DNA of 64,000 bases from Sphingobium scionense. GTDB taxonomy: Bacteria > Pseudomonadota > Alphaproteobacteria > Sphingomonadales > Sphingomonadaceae. Position numbers and translations under genes: made by a program. The stretch covers positions 1 through 64,000 of the forward strand of contig NZ_JACIEU010000022.1 in the NCBI RefSeq assembly GCF_014197035.1, written 5' to 3'. Below are positions 9,593 to 19,405 of the stretch, in pieces; position 1 is the stretch's first letter; every line of letters begins with the position of its first letter. A model generated the notes under the pieces. The model had not been told where the DNA came from. It made no database searches and saw only the letters and a program-made list of their open reading frames with translations.

Positions 9593-12064
9593 TTATTCTT
9601 CGGTCGCCGGCACTGCCGGCATGCAGAACCAGCATTCGGCATCGCTGCCGATCGGCGCGCCCGGCGGGATCGGCGGCGGCGGCGCGATCGGCTCGGCCAG
9701 CTTGGCGCGCTCGTCTGGCGACGCGGTCAGCATGGTGGCGAGATAGCGGTTATGCGCGGCGTCAGCGGCGGCCCCGCGTTTGCCGAGGCGCCCGGCCAGA
9801 CTGTCCATATGTGCCCGCACGATGGCGATCGCGGTCGACGACAATTGCTTGTCGTCGGCCAGGCTGATGAGGCGCAGGACATAGCGGGCACGAACCTGCC
9901 GCGCGATTTCCGACTGGCGCCCGGCCGATGCCGGAGCGCTCACCCGATCGTCGATCGCACCCAGATATTCGTCGAGCGACAACTGGCCGGCATCGGCGGC
10001 ATGCTGCGCCACCAGCCGGTTGAGCCGCTCGGGCGCCAGCAGGGCGATGAAGCTGCCGTCGGCCGCGACCTCGGCCGCGCGCGCCCAGTCGAAGGCGGCG
10101 GCGGTGCGGCCGGGCAGCAGTTCTATGTCGGTCTGGCGGTCGCTCATGCCCGACTGGATCGATGACAGCAAAGGTGACAGGCGATCGGGCAGATCGAGCG
10201 CGGCGGGATCGAGCGTCGCGAGCAGGGCGCGCAGCGCCGCCCGCTGCTGCGCGGCGTCGACCGGCAGCGCCTGCTCATGCCCGTCGCCCTTCACCGCATA
10301 GCTGTAATCCACCCCGCCGATCAGCTTCGACGCGGCCGTCACCTGATAGCGATGGAACAGATAGATCGGCACGATCATCCGGCGCAGATCGGCGGCCGCC
10401 GCCCCGGCTGCCAGATTGTCGAGGCCGAAGCGATCGAGCGCGATCCGGCGCACATCCATGATATGCGTCAGTTGCGCCGCCGCGTCGGTGCCGTCATCCC
10501 ACATATTGCCCCAGGGCTGGGCATCGCCATCGCCGCGTGTGTCACCATCGGCGACAAAGCGATAGCCCTTGGTCTGGACCGCGCGGGTCATGGCGTCGAG
10601 TGCGCCCTTCTCGTCGGTGCCGGCCGGGAACTGGCGATAGAGCCAGTCGATCGCGAACTTGTCCCAGGCGCCGACGCCGGTGGCATAGGCGTCGGAAAAG
10701 TCGAGCGCACCGTCCCGCACGGCGATGCGCGGCGCGGGATAGTCCATCACCGACGCCCGGTTCTCGAAGGTCGAACCGGCGAAATTATGCGACAGACCCA
10801 GCGCATGGCCGACCTCATGCACGGCCAACTGGCGCAGCCGCGCCTTGACCAGCATGATCGGGTCGTCGCTGGCGCCGGTGCCTTCCCTGGATGCGCCGGC
10901 CAGCCCTTCGAAGATCAGCTTGTCCTGCCAGGCGCGCAGCGATCCCAGCTGCACCACGCCGCGCACGATCTCGCCAGTGCGCGGATCGACGATGGTGGTG
11001 CCGGTCGACCAGCCGCGCGTCTCGCGATGAACCCAGGCAATGACATTGTAGCGCGCATCCATCGGATTGGCGCCGACCGGCAGTTCCTCGACCCGGAAGG
11101 CATCGGCGAAGCCGGCGGCGTCGAACGCCTGCGCCCACCATTGGGCACCTTCCTTCAGTGCATCGCGGATCGCCTGCGGCGCAGCGCGATCGACATAGAA
11201 GATGATCGGCTTCTTGACCGGCGAGCGGTCTGCGCCGGGATCGGTCTTCTCCAGCCGGAACCGGCGCACCAGCCGGGTGACGATCGGCTCGTCCAGCGCG
11301 GCGGCATAATTGTTGCGGATCACCTGCACCGACGTGCCGGTGCGCGGATCATGGTCACGCGTGTGGAACTTGTCGTCGGGCAGGCGGATGAAGCTGTGAT
11401 GCACCCGCACCGTCAGGCCGCGCGCGTCGGGCAGCACCCGTTCGATGCTGCGACCCGGCTCGTCGCTGGTGAAGGTCAGCGCCGCCTCGAACTCGACATT
11501 GTCCGGGAAGGCCAGGCTCTGCGCCGGATCGACATAGGACAGCGCCGGCGCAATCTTGAAATTGCCGGCCTTGGTCGCTTTCAGCCGCCCGGCGACGTCG
11601 AAGGCGTCGCGCATCAGCAGGCCGGACAGGTCGAGTATGATCCCCTTGTCATCTTCGCTGACAATGTCGCCCGACCAGATCGGCGAATTGGAGAAGGAAC
11701 GCGCGACCGCCTGTTCTTCGCCAGCGTCGCCATTGAGCGCGCGGAAGCGGTAATTTTCGAACTCGGCCAGCACCTTGTTGCCGACCTTGCGGAACAGCAG
11801 CACCTGCGTCTCGCCCAGCCGCGCCCGATCCAGGCCGATCTCGGCGGCGCCAAGTCCCCCGGCGATCGAGGGGGTGTAGAGATAGCGGGCGATGACGCCA
11901 TTGGCGCCCGCCCTGGGCAGGACGATCTTCTGCCCGCCCGCCAGCGTGAACAGGCTGGCCGGGGCCGGACTTGCAGCTACCGGCGCGGGCTGGGCCAGCG
12001 CGGTGCCGGCCGGCACGCTCAGGATCATCAGGGCGACAAGCGGCAGCGCGCGCAGCGATTTCAT
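9593..12064 (-). CDS. Exported zinc metalloprotease, DUF5117/DUF4953 type
   Basis: An 823-residue exported protease. HEVGHALGLSHN, about two-fifths through the protein, is a perfect HExxHxxGxxH metzincin-like zinc site. The N-terminal half (FTLAGGQKIVLPRAGANGVI, then SNSPIWSGD) matches the DUF5117 architecture and the C-terminal part is helical DUF4953-like. ATG 12064 is preferred because it opens a clean signal peptide (KSLRALPLVALMILSVPAGTA) at proper spacing from a GGGA motif; ATG 12073 is an alternative. It lies between a TonB receptor and an amidohydrolase, which suggests proteins or peptides are degraded for import or after it. Confidence 0.85.
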   Translation of the reverse strand: MKSLRALPLVALMILSVPAGTALAQPAPVAASPAPASLFTLAGGQKIVLPRAGANGVIARYLYTPSIAGGLGAAEIGLDRARLGETQVLLFRKVGNKVLAEFENYRFRALNGDAGEEQAVARSFSNSPIWSGDIVSEDDKGIILDLSGLLMRDAFDVAGRLKATKAGNFKIAPALSYVDPAQSLAFPDNVEFEAALTFTSDEPGRSIERVLPDARGLTVRVHHSFIRLPDDKFHTRDHDPRTGTSVQVIRNNYAAALDEPIVTRLVRRFRLEKTDPGADRSPVKKPIIFYVDRAAPQAIRDALKEGAQWWAQAFDAAGFADAFRVEELPVGANPMDARYNVIAWVHRETRGWSTGTTIVDPRTGEIVRGVVQLGSLRAWQDKLIFEGLAGASREGTGASDDPIMLVKARLRQLAVHEVGHALGLSHNFAGSTFENRASVMDYPAPRIAVRDGALDFSDAYATGVGAWDKFAIDWLYRQFPAGTDEKGALDAMTRAVQTKGYRFVADGDTRGDGDAQPWGNMWDDGTDAAAQLTHIMDVRRIALDRFGLDNLAAGAAAADLRRMIVPIYLFHRYQVTAASKLIGGVDYSYAVKGDGHEQALPVDAAQQRAALRALLATLDPAALDLPDRLSPLLSSIQSGMSDRQTDIELLPGRTAAAFDWARAAEVAADGSFIALLAPERLNRLVAQHAADAGQLSLDEYLGAIDDRVSAPASAGRQSEIARQVRARYVLRLISLADDKQLSSTAIAIVRAHMDSLAGRLGKRGAAADAAHNRYLATMLTASPDERAKLAEPIAPPPPIPPGAPIGSDAECWFCMPAVPATEE

Positions 12065-12126
12065 CAATAACATGTCCCGAAAGGAAAAAATGGGCACCGG
12101 CGCGATGGCCGGTGCCCCAGGAGGCA

Positions 12127-15100
12127 TCAGAATTTGTGGCTGACGTTCAAGTACCAATAGCGACGCAGCGGCGAATAAAGCTGGCCCTGATAGCCACTGG
12201 ACGACAGCGGCGGTGCCTTGTCGAACAGGTTGCGCACGCCGATGCGCATGCTGGTGCCGCTCAGCGATCCCTCGGTGAAGCGATACTGGCCATAGAGGTT
12301 CGCCGTGGTGGTCGCCTTGACCGTCCAGTAATCGCCATCGGCATCGATCAGGCCGGTGTCATAGACCTTGCCGGTATATTGGGCGAAGGCGCCGACCGTC
12401 ACATTGTTGAGCGACCAGGTGAGCGAGGCCGAACCGCGCCATTTGGGCTTGCGATCGAGCTGCAACAGGCTGCGGCCGCCCGAGATGTTGACGGCGGCAT
12501 CGATGTCGCCCGCATCCTGCGCCGCCAGCAGTTCGGCGATGCCCGGCGAGGGTTCCTGATAATATTTCAGGAAGTGCGACGCATTGACCGCGAAGTTGAA
12601 GCTGCCGATGCTGGTTTCGGGCGTGCGATAGGTCAGGTTGAAGTCCAGGCCCTTCACCGTCTGCGGCTGCAAATTGGTATATTGGTCGAGGACGTAGAGA
12701 ACCTCGCCCGCCGGGGTCAGGCCGGTGCCGGCAAAGGCTTCGACATCCGAAGCGGTCGCCGCGGCGCGGATCACGTTCGGATTGCTCGAACCCTGCTTGC
12801 GCAGCAGATAGTCGAGGATCAGCGCATTGCCTTCGCCGAAGATGCCGACCAGGCCGGTCTGGCGCACCCGCCACCAGTCGGTGGTGAAGGTCAGATGGCC
12901 CATGCCGTCGGGCAGCGGCGGCTCCAGCACGACGCCGAAGGACAGGGTCTTTGCCCGTTCGGGATCGAGATCGGGGTTACCCGAGCGCCGGGCCGAGGTG
13001 GTCTGCGCTCGCGAACATTGCGAGAAGTCGGTGATGCGGCCGGCGCGGACGTCCGCCTCGCACATGATATAGTCGGTGCGGCTGTTCGCGCGCGTCACGA
13101 CCGTCGCGTTGGTCTGCTCCAGGTTCGGGGCACGGAACGACTTGGCCCAGGAACCGCGGAAGCGGATGCCGCGCACCACTTCCCAGGCGCCGGCGATCTT
13201 GGGCACGGCGACATCGCCGAAATCGCTATAATGTTCGTAGCGACCGGCCAGCTGGAGATCCAGGCTGCGGACCAGCGGGATGTCCATTTCCGGCGAGACC
13301 AGCGGCACGGCAAATTCGGCATAGGCGCCGAACACTTCGCGATGGCCGCTAGTGTCGTTGTTGAGCGCGGAGTTGACGAAGTCGCCCGCAACCGCGCCGG
13401 TCAGCGGATCGGTATAGGTGATGGTGCCGTCGATGCGCGGATCACGATCGTCGAGCTGGGTCTCGCGCCGCGCCTCGATGCCGGCGGCAAAGCCGACATT
13501 GCCCCCCGGCAGGGTGAACAGGTCGCCCTTGGAGATGCGGAAGTCATAGGTCGCCAGCGTCGACTTGGTATAGCGGACCAGTTCCTCGCGCATCGCGTCG
13601 ATGGTCGACTGGCTGTTCACCGACGTACCGAAGATGTTGTAGGCGTCGGGCGTCGAGAGCGACAGATATTCCTGCAACTTGGTGCGGCTGATATTGTCGC
13701 TGACGTCGCGGGCCCAGGCTTCGGAATAGCTGACCGCGCTTTCCCAGTTGAAGCCCTTGAACTCGCCACGCAGGCCGGCCAGCAGGCGATATTGCTGGTT
13801 GGTCACGGTCACGTTCATCGGACCGAAGTCCTCGAACAGATAATTGTTGATGGTCAGCGGCAGGCCGGCGGTCGGCGCGTTGGTGCCGGCCAGGCGATTG
13901 GGATTGGCGGTGCCGTTGGCGAACACGGCCTGGCCCAGCGGGTTCCAATAGTTGCTTGCCGGCACATAGATCGGGATCGAACTCAGCGTCGCGACCGGGC
14001 TCTGCTGCGCCTTGGTCTTGCTGCGATAGAAGCCACCCTCGGCGAAGAAGGTGACATCGTCGCTGATGTCATAATGGCCGGTCATGAACAGGTTGAGGCG
14101 GTTGAGGCGCGGCATGATCGACGTGCCCTGCGCCAGCGAGTCATAGCGCAGGTCACGGTCCGCGCCCGCCGTCGCCATCGCACCATTCTGGATACAGCGA
14201 TCATTGCCGATCGACGCAACGCAGCCGGTGCTGCTGGTCGGCTGCAAATGGAACTGGCCCGATGCGTTGGTCAGCGACGTGCCGTTGATCGTCACCGGCA
14301 CATTGCCATAGGTGCGCAGGTTGGCGAAGGGCGTGGTGGTCGACCGGCCGTCGAGCGAGGTCGAGCCTTCGAATGCCGTCCCCTCGAACAGGCCGCGCTT
14401 GTCGGAGGATTCGGTATAATATTGCTCGGTCGAATCCAGGCCGGTGCCATGGTCATAGCTGCCGAACAGGGTGATGTTGCCGCGATTTTCGGCAAAGTTG
14501 GTGCCGATCACGCCATTGCCGTTGAACTCGCGCAGGCCGGTGCCTTCCGCGCCGCCATATTGCAGCGACAGTTCCGCGCCCTGATAGTTGGTCTTGAGCA
14601 CGGTATTGACCACGCCCGCCACCGCGTCCGCGCCGTAAATGGCGGCCGCGCCGTCGCGCAGCACTTCCAGCCGCTCCAGGCCGTTCACGGGGATAGCATT
14701 GGTGTTGTAGCTCAGCACCGGCACCAATTGGTCGTTCGCCTGGCTGGTCGGGTGGGCGACGACGCGGCGGCCGTTCAGCAGCACCAGCGTGTTGCCGATG
14801 CCCAGGCTGCGCAGGTCGAGCGAACCGATGTCGCCACGCGCGCCGTTGGAGCTGCCGGGCAGATACTGGCTGTTGAACTGGACGTCGCCAAATTGCGGGA
14901 TCGAACGGAACAGTTCGTCGCCCGATACGGCGGCCGCGCTCTTGATCTCGTCGGTCGATATGACCGTGACCGGCAGCGCCTCGTTGATCTTGGCGCCCTT
15001 GATCTGCGATCCGACGACGACGATGCCGTCCGCGCCATCCGCCGCCGGCGCCGCGTCCTGCGCGAATGCGCTGCCTGCGGTCATGGCCCACCCCATGGCG

Positions 15101-15144
15101 ATCAGGCTCGCCGCACAGGCCCCCTTGTTCCGATACAGTCCCAT
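12127..15144 (-). CDS. TonB-dependent receptor (no STN domain)
   Basis: A 1005-residue outer-membrane receptor. ATG 15144 is preferred since AGGGGAAG lies just upstream and a signal peptide follows (ending near SAFAQ). The plug begins at about residue 40 (GIVVVGSQIKG as a TonB-box-like segment, then LRSLGIGNTLVLLNGRRV). The barrel ends RRYWYLNVSHKF with a terminal phenylalanine. The size and the VLKTNYQGAEL signature resemble the large sphingomonad and xanthomonad receptors that sit with peptidases. It leads a minus-strand operon with a metalloprotease, an amidohydrolase and a carboxypeptidase, so oligopeptides are the most likely ligand; this is inferred from context only. Confidence 0.9.
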   Translation of the reverse strand: MGLYRNKGACAASLIAMGWAMTAGSAFAQDAAPAADGADGIVVVGSQIKGAKINEALPVTVISTDEIKSAAAVSGDELFRSIPQFGDVQFNSQYLPGSSNGARGDIGSLDLRSLGIGNTLVLLNGRRVVAHPTSQANDQLVPVLSYNTNAIPVNGLERLEVLRDGAAAIYGADAVAGVVNTVLKTNYQGAELSLQYGGAEGTGLREFNGNGVIGTNFAENRGNITLFGSYDHGTGLDSTEQYYTESSDKRGLFEGTAFEGSTSLDGRSTTTPFANLRTYGNVPVTINGTSLTNASGQFHLQPTSSTGCVASIGNDRCIQNGAMATAGADRDLRYDSLAQGTSIMPRLNRLNLFMTGHYDISDDVTFFAEGGFYRSKTKAQQSPVATLSSIPIYVPASNYWNPLGQAVFANGTANPNRLAGTNAPTAGLPLTINNYLFEDFGPMNVTVTNQQYRLLAGLRGEFKGFNWESAVSYSEAWARDVSDNISRTKLQEYLSLSTPDAYNIFGTSVNSQSTIDAMREELVRYTKSTLATYDFRISKGDLFTLPGGNVGFAAGIEARRETQLDDRDPRIDGTITYTDPLTGAVAGDFVNSALNNDTSGHREVFGAYAEFAVPLVSPEMDIPLVRSLDLQLAGRYEHYSDFGDVAVPKIAGAWEVVRGIRFRGSWAKSFRAPNLEQTNATVVTRANSRTDYIMCEADVRAGRITDFSQCSRAQTTSARRSGNPDLDPERAKTLSFGVVLEPPLPDGMGHLTFTTDWWRVRQTGLVGIFGEGNALILDYLLRKQGSSNPNVIRAAATASDVEAFAGTGLTPAGEVLYVLDQYTNLQPQTVKGLDFNLTYRTPETSIGSFNFAVNASHFLKYYQEPSPGIAELLAAQDAGDIDAAVNISGGRSLLQLDRKPKWRGSASLTWSLNNVTVGAFAQYTGKVYDTGLIDADGDYWTVKATTTANLYGQYRFTEGSLSGTSMRIGVRNLFDKAPPLSSSGYQGQLYSPLRRYWYLNVSHKF

Positions 15145-15271
15145 ATGTCTTCCCCTGGCTCCCGCCATCCGATCCCTTCGGATGGGCTCTGATTTCTGTG
15201 GCTTTCCCCTCGTCCGGGTGTTTGGCCGGAAACCCTCTCATTGTCGGAGACGCAGGCCCGAAAATTTCCCC

Positions 15272-15296
15272 CATCAAAAATTTCACTTTTGTGATG
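15272..15296. promoter_or_regulatory. Inverted repeat in divergent promoter region
   Basis: CATCA and TGATG arms, extended by AAA/TTT after one mismatch, surround a short AT-rich centre. It lies between the divergent receptor (start 15144) and M20 amidohydrolase (start 15385) genes, a good place for an operator controlling both. No cognate regulator lies beside it. Confidence 0.4.
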
Positions 15297-15384
15297 GCGG
15301 TATCCATGTCCCTGATCGATAAGCCGTTTCACCAGTGGGGGATGGTGCTGTCCGCCCCGCTTCATGCAGCCAGGGGATCCATCC

Positions 15385-16833
15385 ATGTCACGCTTCGCCC
15401 GCTCCTTCCTTGCCCTCCTCGCGCTCGGTGCATCGGCGCCGGCCCTGGCCGGGCCGCTGGCCGATGGCGACCGGATGGCGATCATGGCGGATGTCGATCG
15501 CGGCGCGGACACGCTGGCGAAGAACGCGCTGCAAATCTGGAACTATGCCGAAATCGGCTTTCAGGAGACGAAGAGTTCGGCCCTGTTGCAGCAGCAGCTG
15601 AAGGCCGCCGGCTTCACGGTCGAGGCCGGGATCGCGGGCATGCCGACCGCCTTCGTCGCCCGCTTCAGGACCGGCGACGGCCCGGTCATCGGCCTGCTCG
15701 CCGAATATGACGCGCTGCCCGGCCTGCCCCAGGCCGCCGAGCCGGTACGCAAGCCGATCGAGGGCATAGCCGGTCATGGCTGCGGCCATAATCTGTTCGG
15801 CGCCGCCTCGGTCGCGGCCGCGATCGCCACCAAGGACTGGATGGTCGCGCACAAGATCAAGGGCGAGCTGCGCCTCTATGGCACGCCGGCGGAGGAAGGC
15901 GGATCGGGCAAGGTGTTCATCGTCCGCGCCGGCCTCACCAAGGATGTGTCAGCGATGATCCACTGGCATGCCGCCGACAGCAACAGCGCATCGCAGAACA
16001 CCGCGCTCGCCAATATCAGCGGCAAGTTCCGCTTCCATGGCACCGCCGCCCACGCCGCCGCCGCGCCCGAACGCGGCCGCTCCGCGCTCGACGGGGTCGA
16101 GGCGATGGATGCGATGGTCAACATGATGCGCGAACATGTGCCGCAGGAAACCCGCATCCATTATGTCATCACCGATGGTGGCAAGGCGCCCAATGTCGTG
16201 CCCGACACGGCCGAGGTCTATTATTATGTCCGCCACCCCAATCAGCAGGTGGTCGCCGACATCATGGACCGGGTGAAGAAGGCGGCCGAGGGCGCGGCCA
16301 TGGGCACTGGCACCACGGTCGAGTTCAACCAGGTCGGCGGCACCTTCGACCTGCTGCCCAACGACACGCTGGGCCATGTGATGTATGACAATCTGAAACA
16401 GGTGACCCTGCCCAGCTACAATGCGCAGGAACAGGCCTTCATCACCCAGATCCAGTCGAGTTTCCCCAAGGGCACGCGCATGGGCGACGGCAGCGTCGAA
16501 GCCTATAGCAGCGGCGGCCTGACCCCCGCCTCCACCGATGTCGGCGATGTCAGCTACACGACGCCGACGGTCGGCATGGTCGCGGCCACCTGGGCGCCGG
16601 GCACCCCGCCACACAGCTGGCAGGCGGTCGCCGCCAGCGGCACCAGCGTCGGCACCAAGGGCGCGGTCGTCGCCGCCAAGGCGATGGCGCTGACCGCCGC
16701 GCAACTGTTCCAGAGCCCGGATACGCTGGCGGAGGCCAAGGCCGAACTGGATCGCCGTCGCGGCAAGGATTTCGTCTATCGCTCGCTGCTCGGCGACAAG
16801 GGGCCGGCGCTGGAATATCGCTCGGCCAAATAG
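15385..16833 (+). CDS. Exported M20-family amidohydrolase (AbgB-like)
   Basis: A 482-residue exported hydrolase. ATG 15385 has AGGGGA seven bases upstream and opens a signal peptide ending near ALAGP. The metal site is visible in order: LLAEYDALPGL, GHGCGHNLFGA, GTPAEEGGSGK and MIHWHAAD. The protein matches the aminobenzoyl-glutamate utilisation B/amidohydrolase branch of M20, with an inserted dimerisation domain (GTAAHAAAAPERGRSALDG). It likely hydrolyses N-acyl or peptide amide bonds in the periplasm. It is transcribed divergently from the receptor-protease operon and probably belongs to the same peptide-use system. A terminator follows at 16864-16900. Confidence 0.87.
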   Translation: MSRFARSFLALLALGASAPALAGPLADGDRMAIMADVDRGADTLAKNALQIWNYAEIGFQETKSSALLQQQLKAAGFTVEAGIAGMPTAFVARFRTGDGPVIGLLAEYDALPGLPQAAEPVRKPIEGIAGHGCGHNLFGAASVAAAIATKDWMVAHKIKGELRLYGTPAEEGGSGKVFIVRAGLTKDVSAMIHWHAADSNSASQNTALANISGKFRFHGTAAHAAAAPERGRSALDGVEAMDAMVNMMREHVPQETRIHYVITDGGKAPNVVPDTAEVYYYVRHPNQQVVADIMDRVKKAAEGAAMGTGTTVEFNQVGGTFDLLPNDTLGHVMYDNLKQVTLPSYNAQEQAFITQIQSSFPKGTRMGDGSVEAYSSGGLTPASTDVGDVSYTTPTVGMVAATWAPGTPPHSWQAVAASGTSVGTKGAVVAAKAMALTAAQLFQSPDTLAEAKAELDRRRGKDFVYRSLLGDKGPALEYRSAK

Positions 16834-16863
16834 GCCCCCGGTCACGCTGTCTTTCCCCTTATC

Positions 16864-16900
16864 TCACGGCGCTCGATCCCCGGTCGGGCGCCGTGATTTT
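16864..16900 (+). terminator. Rho-independent terminator after the M20 amidohydrolase
   Basis: TCACGGCGC (16864-16872) pairs with GCGCCGTGA (16888-16896) and a T-run follows. Confidence 0.8.
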
Positions 16901-16918
16901 GCCTGCTTGCCATTCCAC

Positions 16919-16938
16919 TAGATAGTATATACTATCTA
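16919..16938. promoter_or_regulatory. Perfect 20-bp palindrome, probable operator
   Basis: TAGATAGTATATACTATCTA is its own reverse complement over all 20 bases. It is AT-rich in a GC-rich context and lies about 105 bases upstream of the DUF1214-sulfotransferase-dehydrogenase operon. A dimeric repressor such as a TetR, MarR or PadR-type protein would suit it. No regulator gene is adjacent. Confidence 0.65.
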
Positions 16939-17042
16939 TAAATCGAACCCGCTCAATGGGTCGTGGGAGAGGCGAATGACGATAGTGCGCGCATGGCCGG
17001 CACGGGCATCCAGCCCGGCGAACCGGCGGAAAGCGGGGCCTC

Positions 17043-18212
17043 ATGCCCCCTGCTGATATCCTGCCCTATCTGGCCGATCTGGAAGGCGCGATGGCGGAAC
17101 TGGCCAATTGCTGGCGGCCCGACGATCCCGCCTATCAGGCCGATGTCCGGCGCCAGGCGATGATGAGCCTGTCCTACAGTTATTTCGCCTATTTCCACGC
17201 CGATGCCGATCATCCCGACTGGGCGCCGCTGTGGAACCCGGTCTTCACCCTGCAGCCCAACCCGGACGACATCTATCTCTACAGCCCGATCCGGGGCGAT
17301 CGCCAGTATCGGGTCAGCGGCAGCCGGGGCACCTGCCGGATCTTGTCCTTCACCACCCAGCGCTTCATGTCCGGCATGGTCGACGACATCAGCCAGATCG
17401 GCGGCCATAACGAGATTGACGATGCCGATATCCACGTCGACGCCGCCGGCAATTTCGAACTGATCTTCAGCGCCCGGCGCCCCGCCGGCTGGACCGGCAA
17501 CTGGGCGCCGATCGATCCCGAAGCGACCGGCATGATGGTCCGTTTCCGCAGCTATGACTGGGCCAATGAAGTCGATCCGGTGATTGCGATCGAATGCCTC
17601 GATCCGGTCGGCCCCAAGCCACGCCTGACGCCGGACGAGATCGACGCGCGCATCGTCGAGATGGCGAAATTCCCGGCGCGCAAGACGCGCAGCTATTACC
17701 GGCTGCAAAATGGCGTGAAGGACCGTGTCGGCTTCAACCGGTTCGAACCCACGCGGATGAAGGGCGCGCTCGCCAAGCAGGTCTACTGGCCCGCCGTCTT
17801 CCAGTTCGATGCGGACGAGGCCCTGATCATCGAGACCGATCTGCCGGCCCATCGCCCCTATTGGAACATCCAGCTCAACGACCCGCTCTTCAGCGCGCTC
17901 GAATATGTCTATCGCCTCTCCAGCCTGAACGGCCACAGCGCCCGGATCAGCAGCGACGGGCGGTTCCGGGCCGTGATCGCGCTCGAAGACCCCGGCGTGC
18001 CCAACTGGCTCGACCCGGCGGGCTATAGCGAAGGCGGCATCTATGGCCGCTGGTTCGATTGCGACAGCGCGCCGACGCCGGTCATCAAGCGGGTGAAGCT
18101 GCACGAACTGCGCGACCATCTGCCCGCCGACACCCCGGTCGTCACCGCCGAGGAACGGGCCGAGGAACTGCGCCAGCGGGTCCGCGCCTGCCAGAGGCGC
18201 CGCCGATGGTAG
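17043..18212 (+). CDS. DUF1214 domain-containing protein
   Basis: A 389-residue protein without signal peptide or membrane segments. The C-terminal third carries the DUF1214 signature (YWNIQLNDPL, then RLSSLNGHSARISSDGRFR, then GVPNWLDPAGYSEGGIYGRWFDC). The N-terminal part (PDDIYLYSPIRGDRQYRVSG) is typical of this family, which often pairs with DUF1254. The biochemical role is unknown. The stop overlaps the sulfotransferase start by seven bases, so translation is coupled. The context suggests a part in metabolism of a hydroxylated or sulfated hydrophobic compound; that is inference. Confidence 0.85.
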   Translation: MPPADILPYLADLEGAMAELANCWRPDDPAYQADVRRQAMMSLSYSYFAYFHADADHPDWAPLWNPVFTLQPNPDDIYLYSPIRGDRQYRVSGSRGTCRILSFTTQRFMSGMVDDISQIGGHNEIDDADIHVDAAGNFELIFSARRPAGWTGNWAPIDPEATGMMVRFRSYDWANEVDPVIAIECLDPVGPKPRLTPDEIDARIVEMAKFPARKTRSYYRLQNGVKDRVGFNRFEPTRMKGALAKQVYWPAVFQFDADEALIIETDLPAHRPYWNIQLNDPLFSALEYVYRLSSLNGHSARISSDGRFRAVIALEDPGVPNWLDPAGYSEGGIYGRWFDCDSAPTPVIKRVKLHELRDHLPADTPVVTAEERAEELRQRVRACQRRRRW

Positions 18213-19405
18213 TCATGAACGAGCGCTTCGCGCCGCCGCCGCGGTTCCGCGATGCGGCCGACCAGGCCCATGACCTCGCCATCGCGCAGGCCGGCAGCGA
18301 CGATTTTGGCGAGGCCGGCTATCGCGAAGGGCTGCGCATCCTGCTGCTGTCGATGGACCGTGATCCGCGCTTCACCGAACGGGGCCGCCGCATCGCCTGG
18401 GGCAGCATCGTCGCCGCGCTGGCGGCCCGCGCCCATGCCATCGGGTCGATGAAGGACAATCCCGGCTTCGATGCGCAAGCGGTGCTGCGCCCGATCGTCA
18501 TCACCGGCATCCCGCGCACCGGCACCACCGCGCTGCACAAGCTGATGGCGGTCGATCCCCGGTTTCAGGGGTTCGAAACCTGGCTCAACGCCGCGCCCCA
18601 GCCGCGCCCGCCCCGCGCAAGCTGGGAAGGCCATCCGCTGTTTCGCGACGTTGCCGCGCAACTGGCCTCCCGCTATGCCGCCGTGCCCGATGTCGTCACC
18701 GCCCATGCCATGGCGGCGGCCGAAGTGGACGAATGCCTCTTCATCCTGCGCCAGGGTTTCGTCTCCAATTTCTGGAACAGCGGCTGGTATGCGGCGGGCT
18801 ATGATGCCTGGTGGCAGGCGCAGAGCGAACGCGCCGCCTATGACCATTATGCCCGCGTCGTGCAGTTGGTCGGCTGTCGCGAGCCGAACAAACGCTGGCT
18901 GCTCAAGAACCCCGGCCATATCGCCAATCTCAACCTGCTGTTTGCGGTCTTCCCGGACGCGTCCGTCATCATCACCCATCGCGATCCGGCCAGGGCCGTG
19001 CCCTCGCTCTGCTCGCTGCTGATGAAGAGCCATCCGCTGATGGACGAAGGGCCGGCCGACCTGCGGGCACGGATGATGCTGGCGCGCGAGACCGAGAAAT
19101 GGGCGACCGCCGTGCAGAAGGCGCAGATGGTGGAACAGACGCATGGACAGCAGATATTGCACGTCATCCAGTCGGACCTGCACCGCGCGCCGATGGCGGT
19201 GATCGAACGCATCTATCGCTTCGCCGGGCTGGATCTGGGCGACGATGTCCGGGCCGCCATGGCGACGCGCATCGCCGACGATCCCGAACGACAGCATGGC
19301 GCCCATCGCTATGACCTTGCCGATTTCGGCATGAGCGGGGCGGCGATCCGCGCCCGTTTCGGCGCCTATGTCGATCGCTTCGACCTGGTCGGAGCCAGAC
19401 GATGA
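18206..19405 (+). CDS. Sulfotransferase family protein
   Basis: A 399-residue sulfotransferase-fold protein. PIVITGIPRTGTTALHKLM at about residues 95-115 is the 5'-phosphosulfate-binding loop for PAPS, and FPDASVIITHRDPARAVPSL near 250 gives the 3'-phosphate site. ATG 18206 overlaps the previous stop and has AGAGG upstream; ATG 18215 is also possible. The gene also overlaps the following dehydrogenase by four bases (ATGA). It would transfer sulfate to a hydroxyl or amine, or in these bacterial operons act on an unknown substrate. Similar proteins are frequent in sphingomonads and mycobacteria that degrade steroids or aromatics. Confidence 0.85.
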   Translation: MVVMNERFAPPPRFRDAADQAHDLAIAQAGSDDFGEAGYREGLRILLLSMDRDPRFTERGRRIAWGSIVAALAARAHAIGSMKDNPGFDAQAVLRPIVITGIPRTGTTALHKLMAVDPRFQGFETWLNAAPQPRPPRASWEGHPLFRDVAAQLASRYAAVPDVVTAHAMAAAEVDECLFILRQGFVSNFWNSGWYAAGYDAWWQAQSERAAYDHYARVVQLVGCREPNKRWLLKNPGHIANLNLLFAVFPDASVIITHRDPARAVPSLCSLLMKSHPLMDEGPADLRARMMLARETEKWATAVQKAQMVEQTHGQQILHVIQSDLHRAPMAVIERIYRFAGLDLGDDVRAAMATRIADDPERQHGAHRYDLADFGMSGAAIRARFGAYVDRFDLVGARR

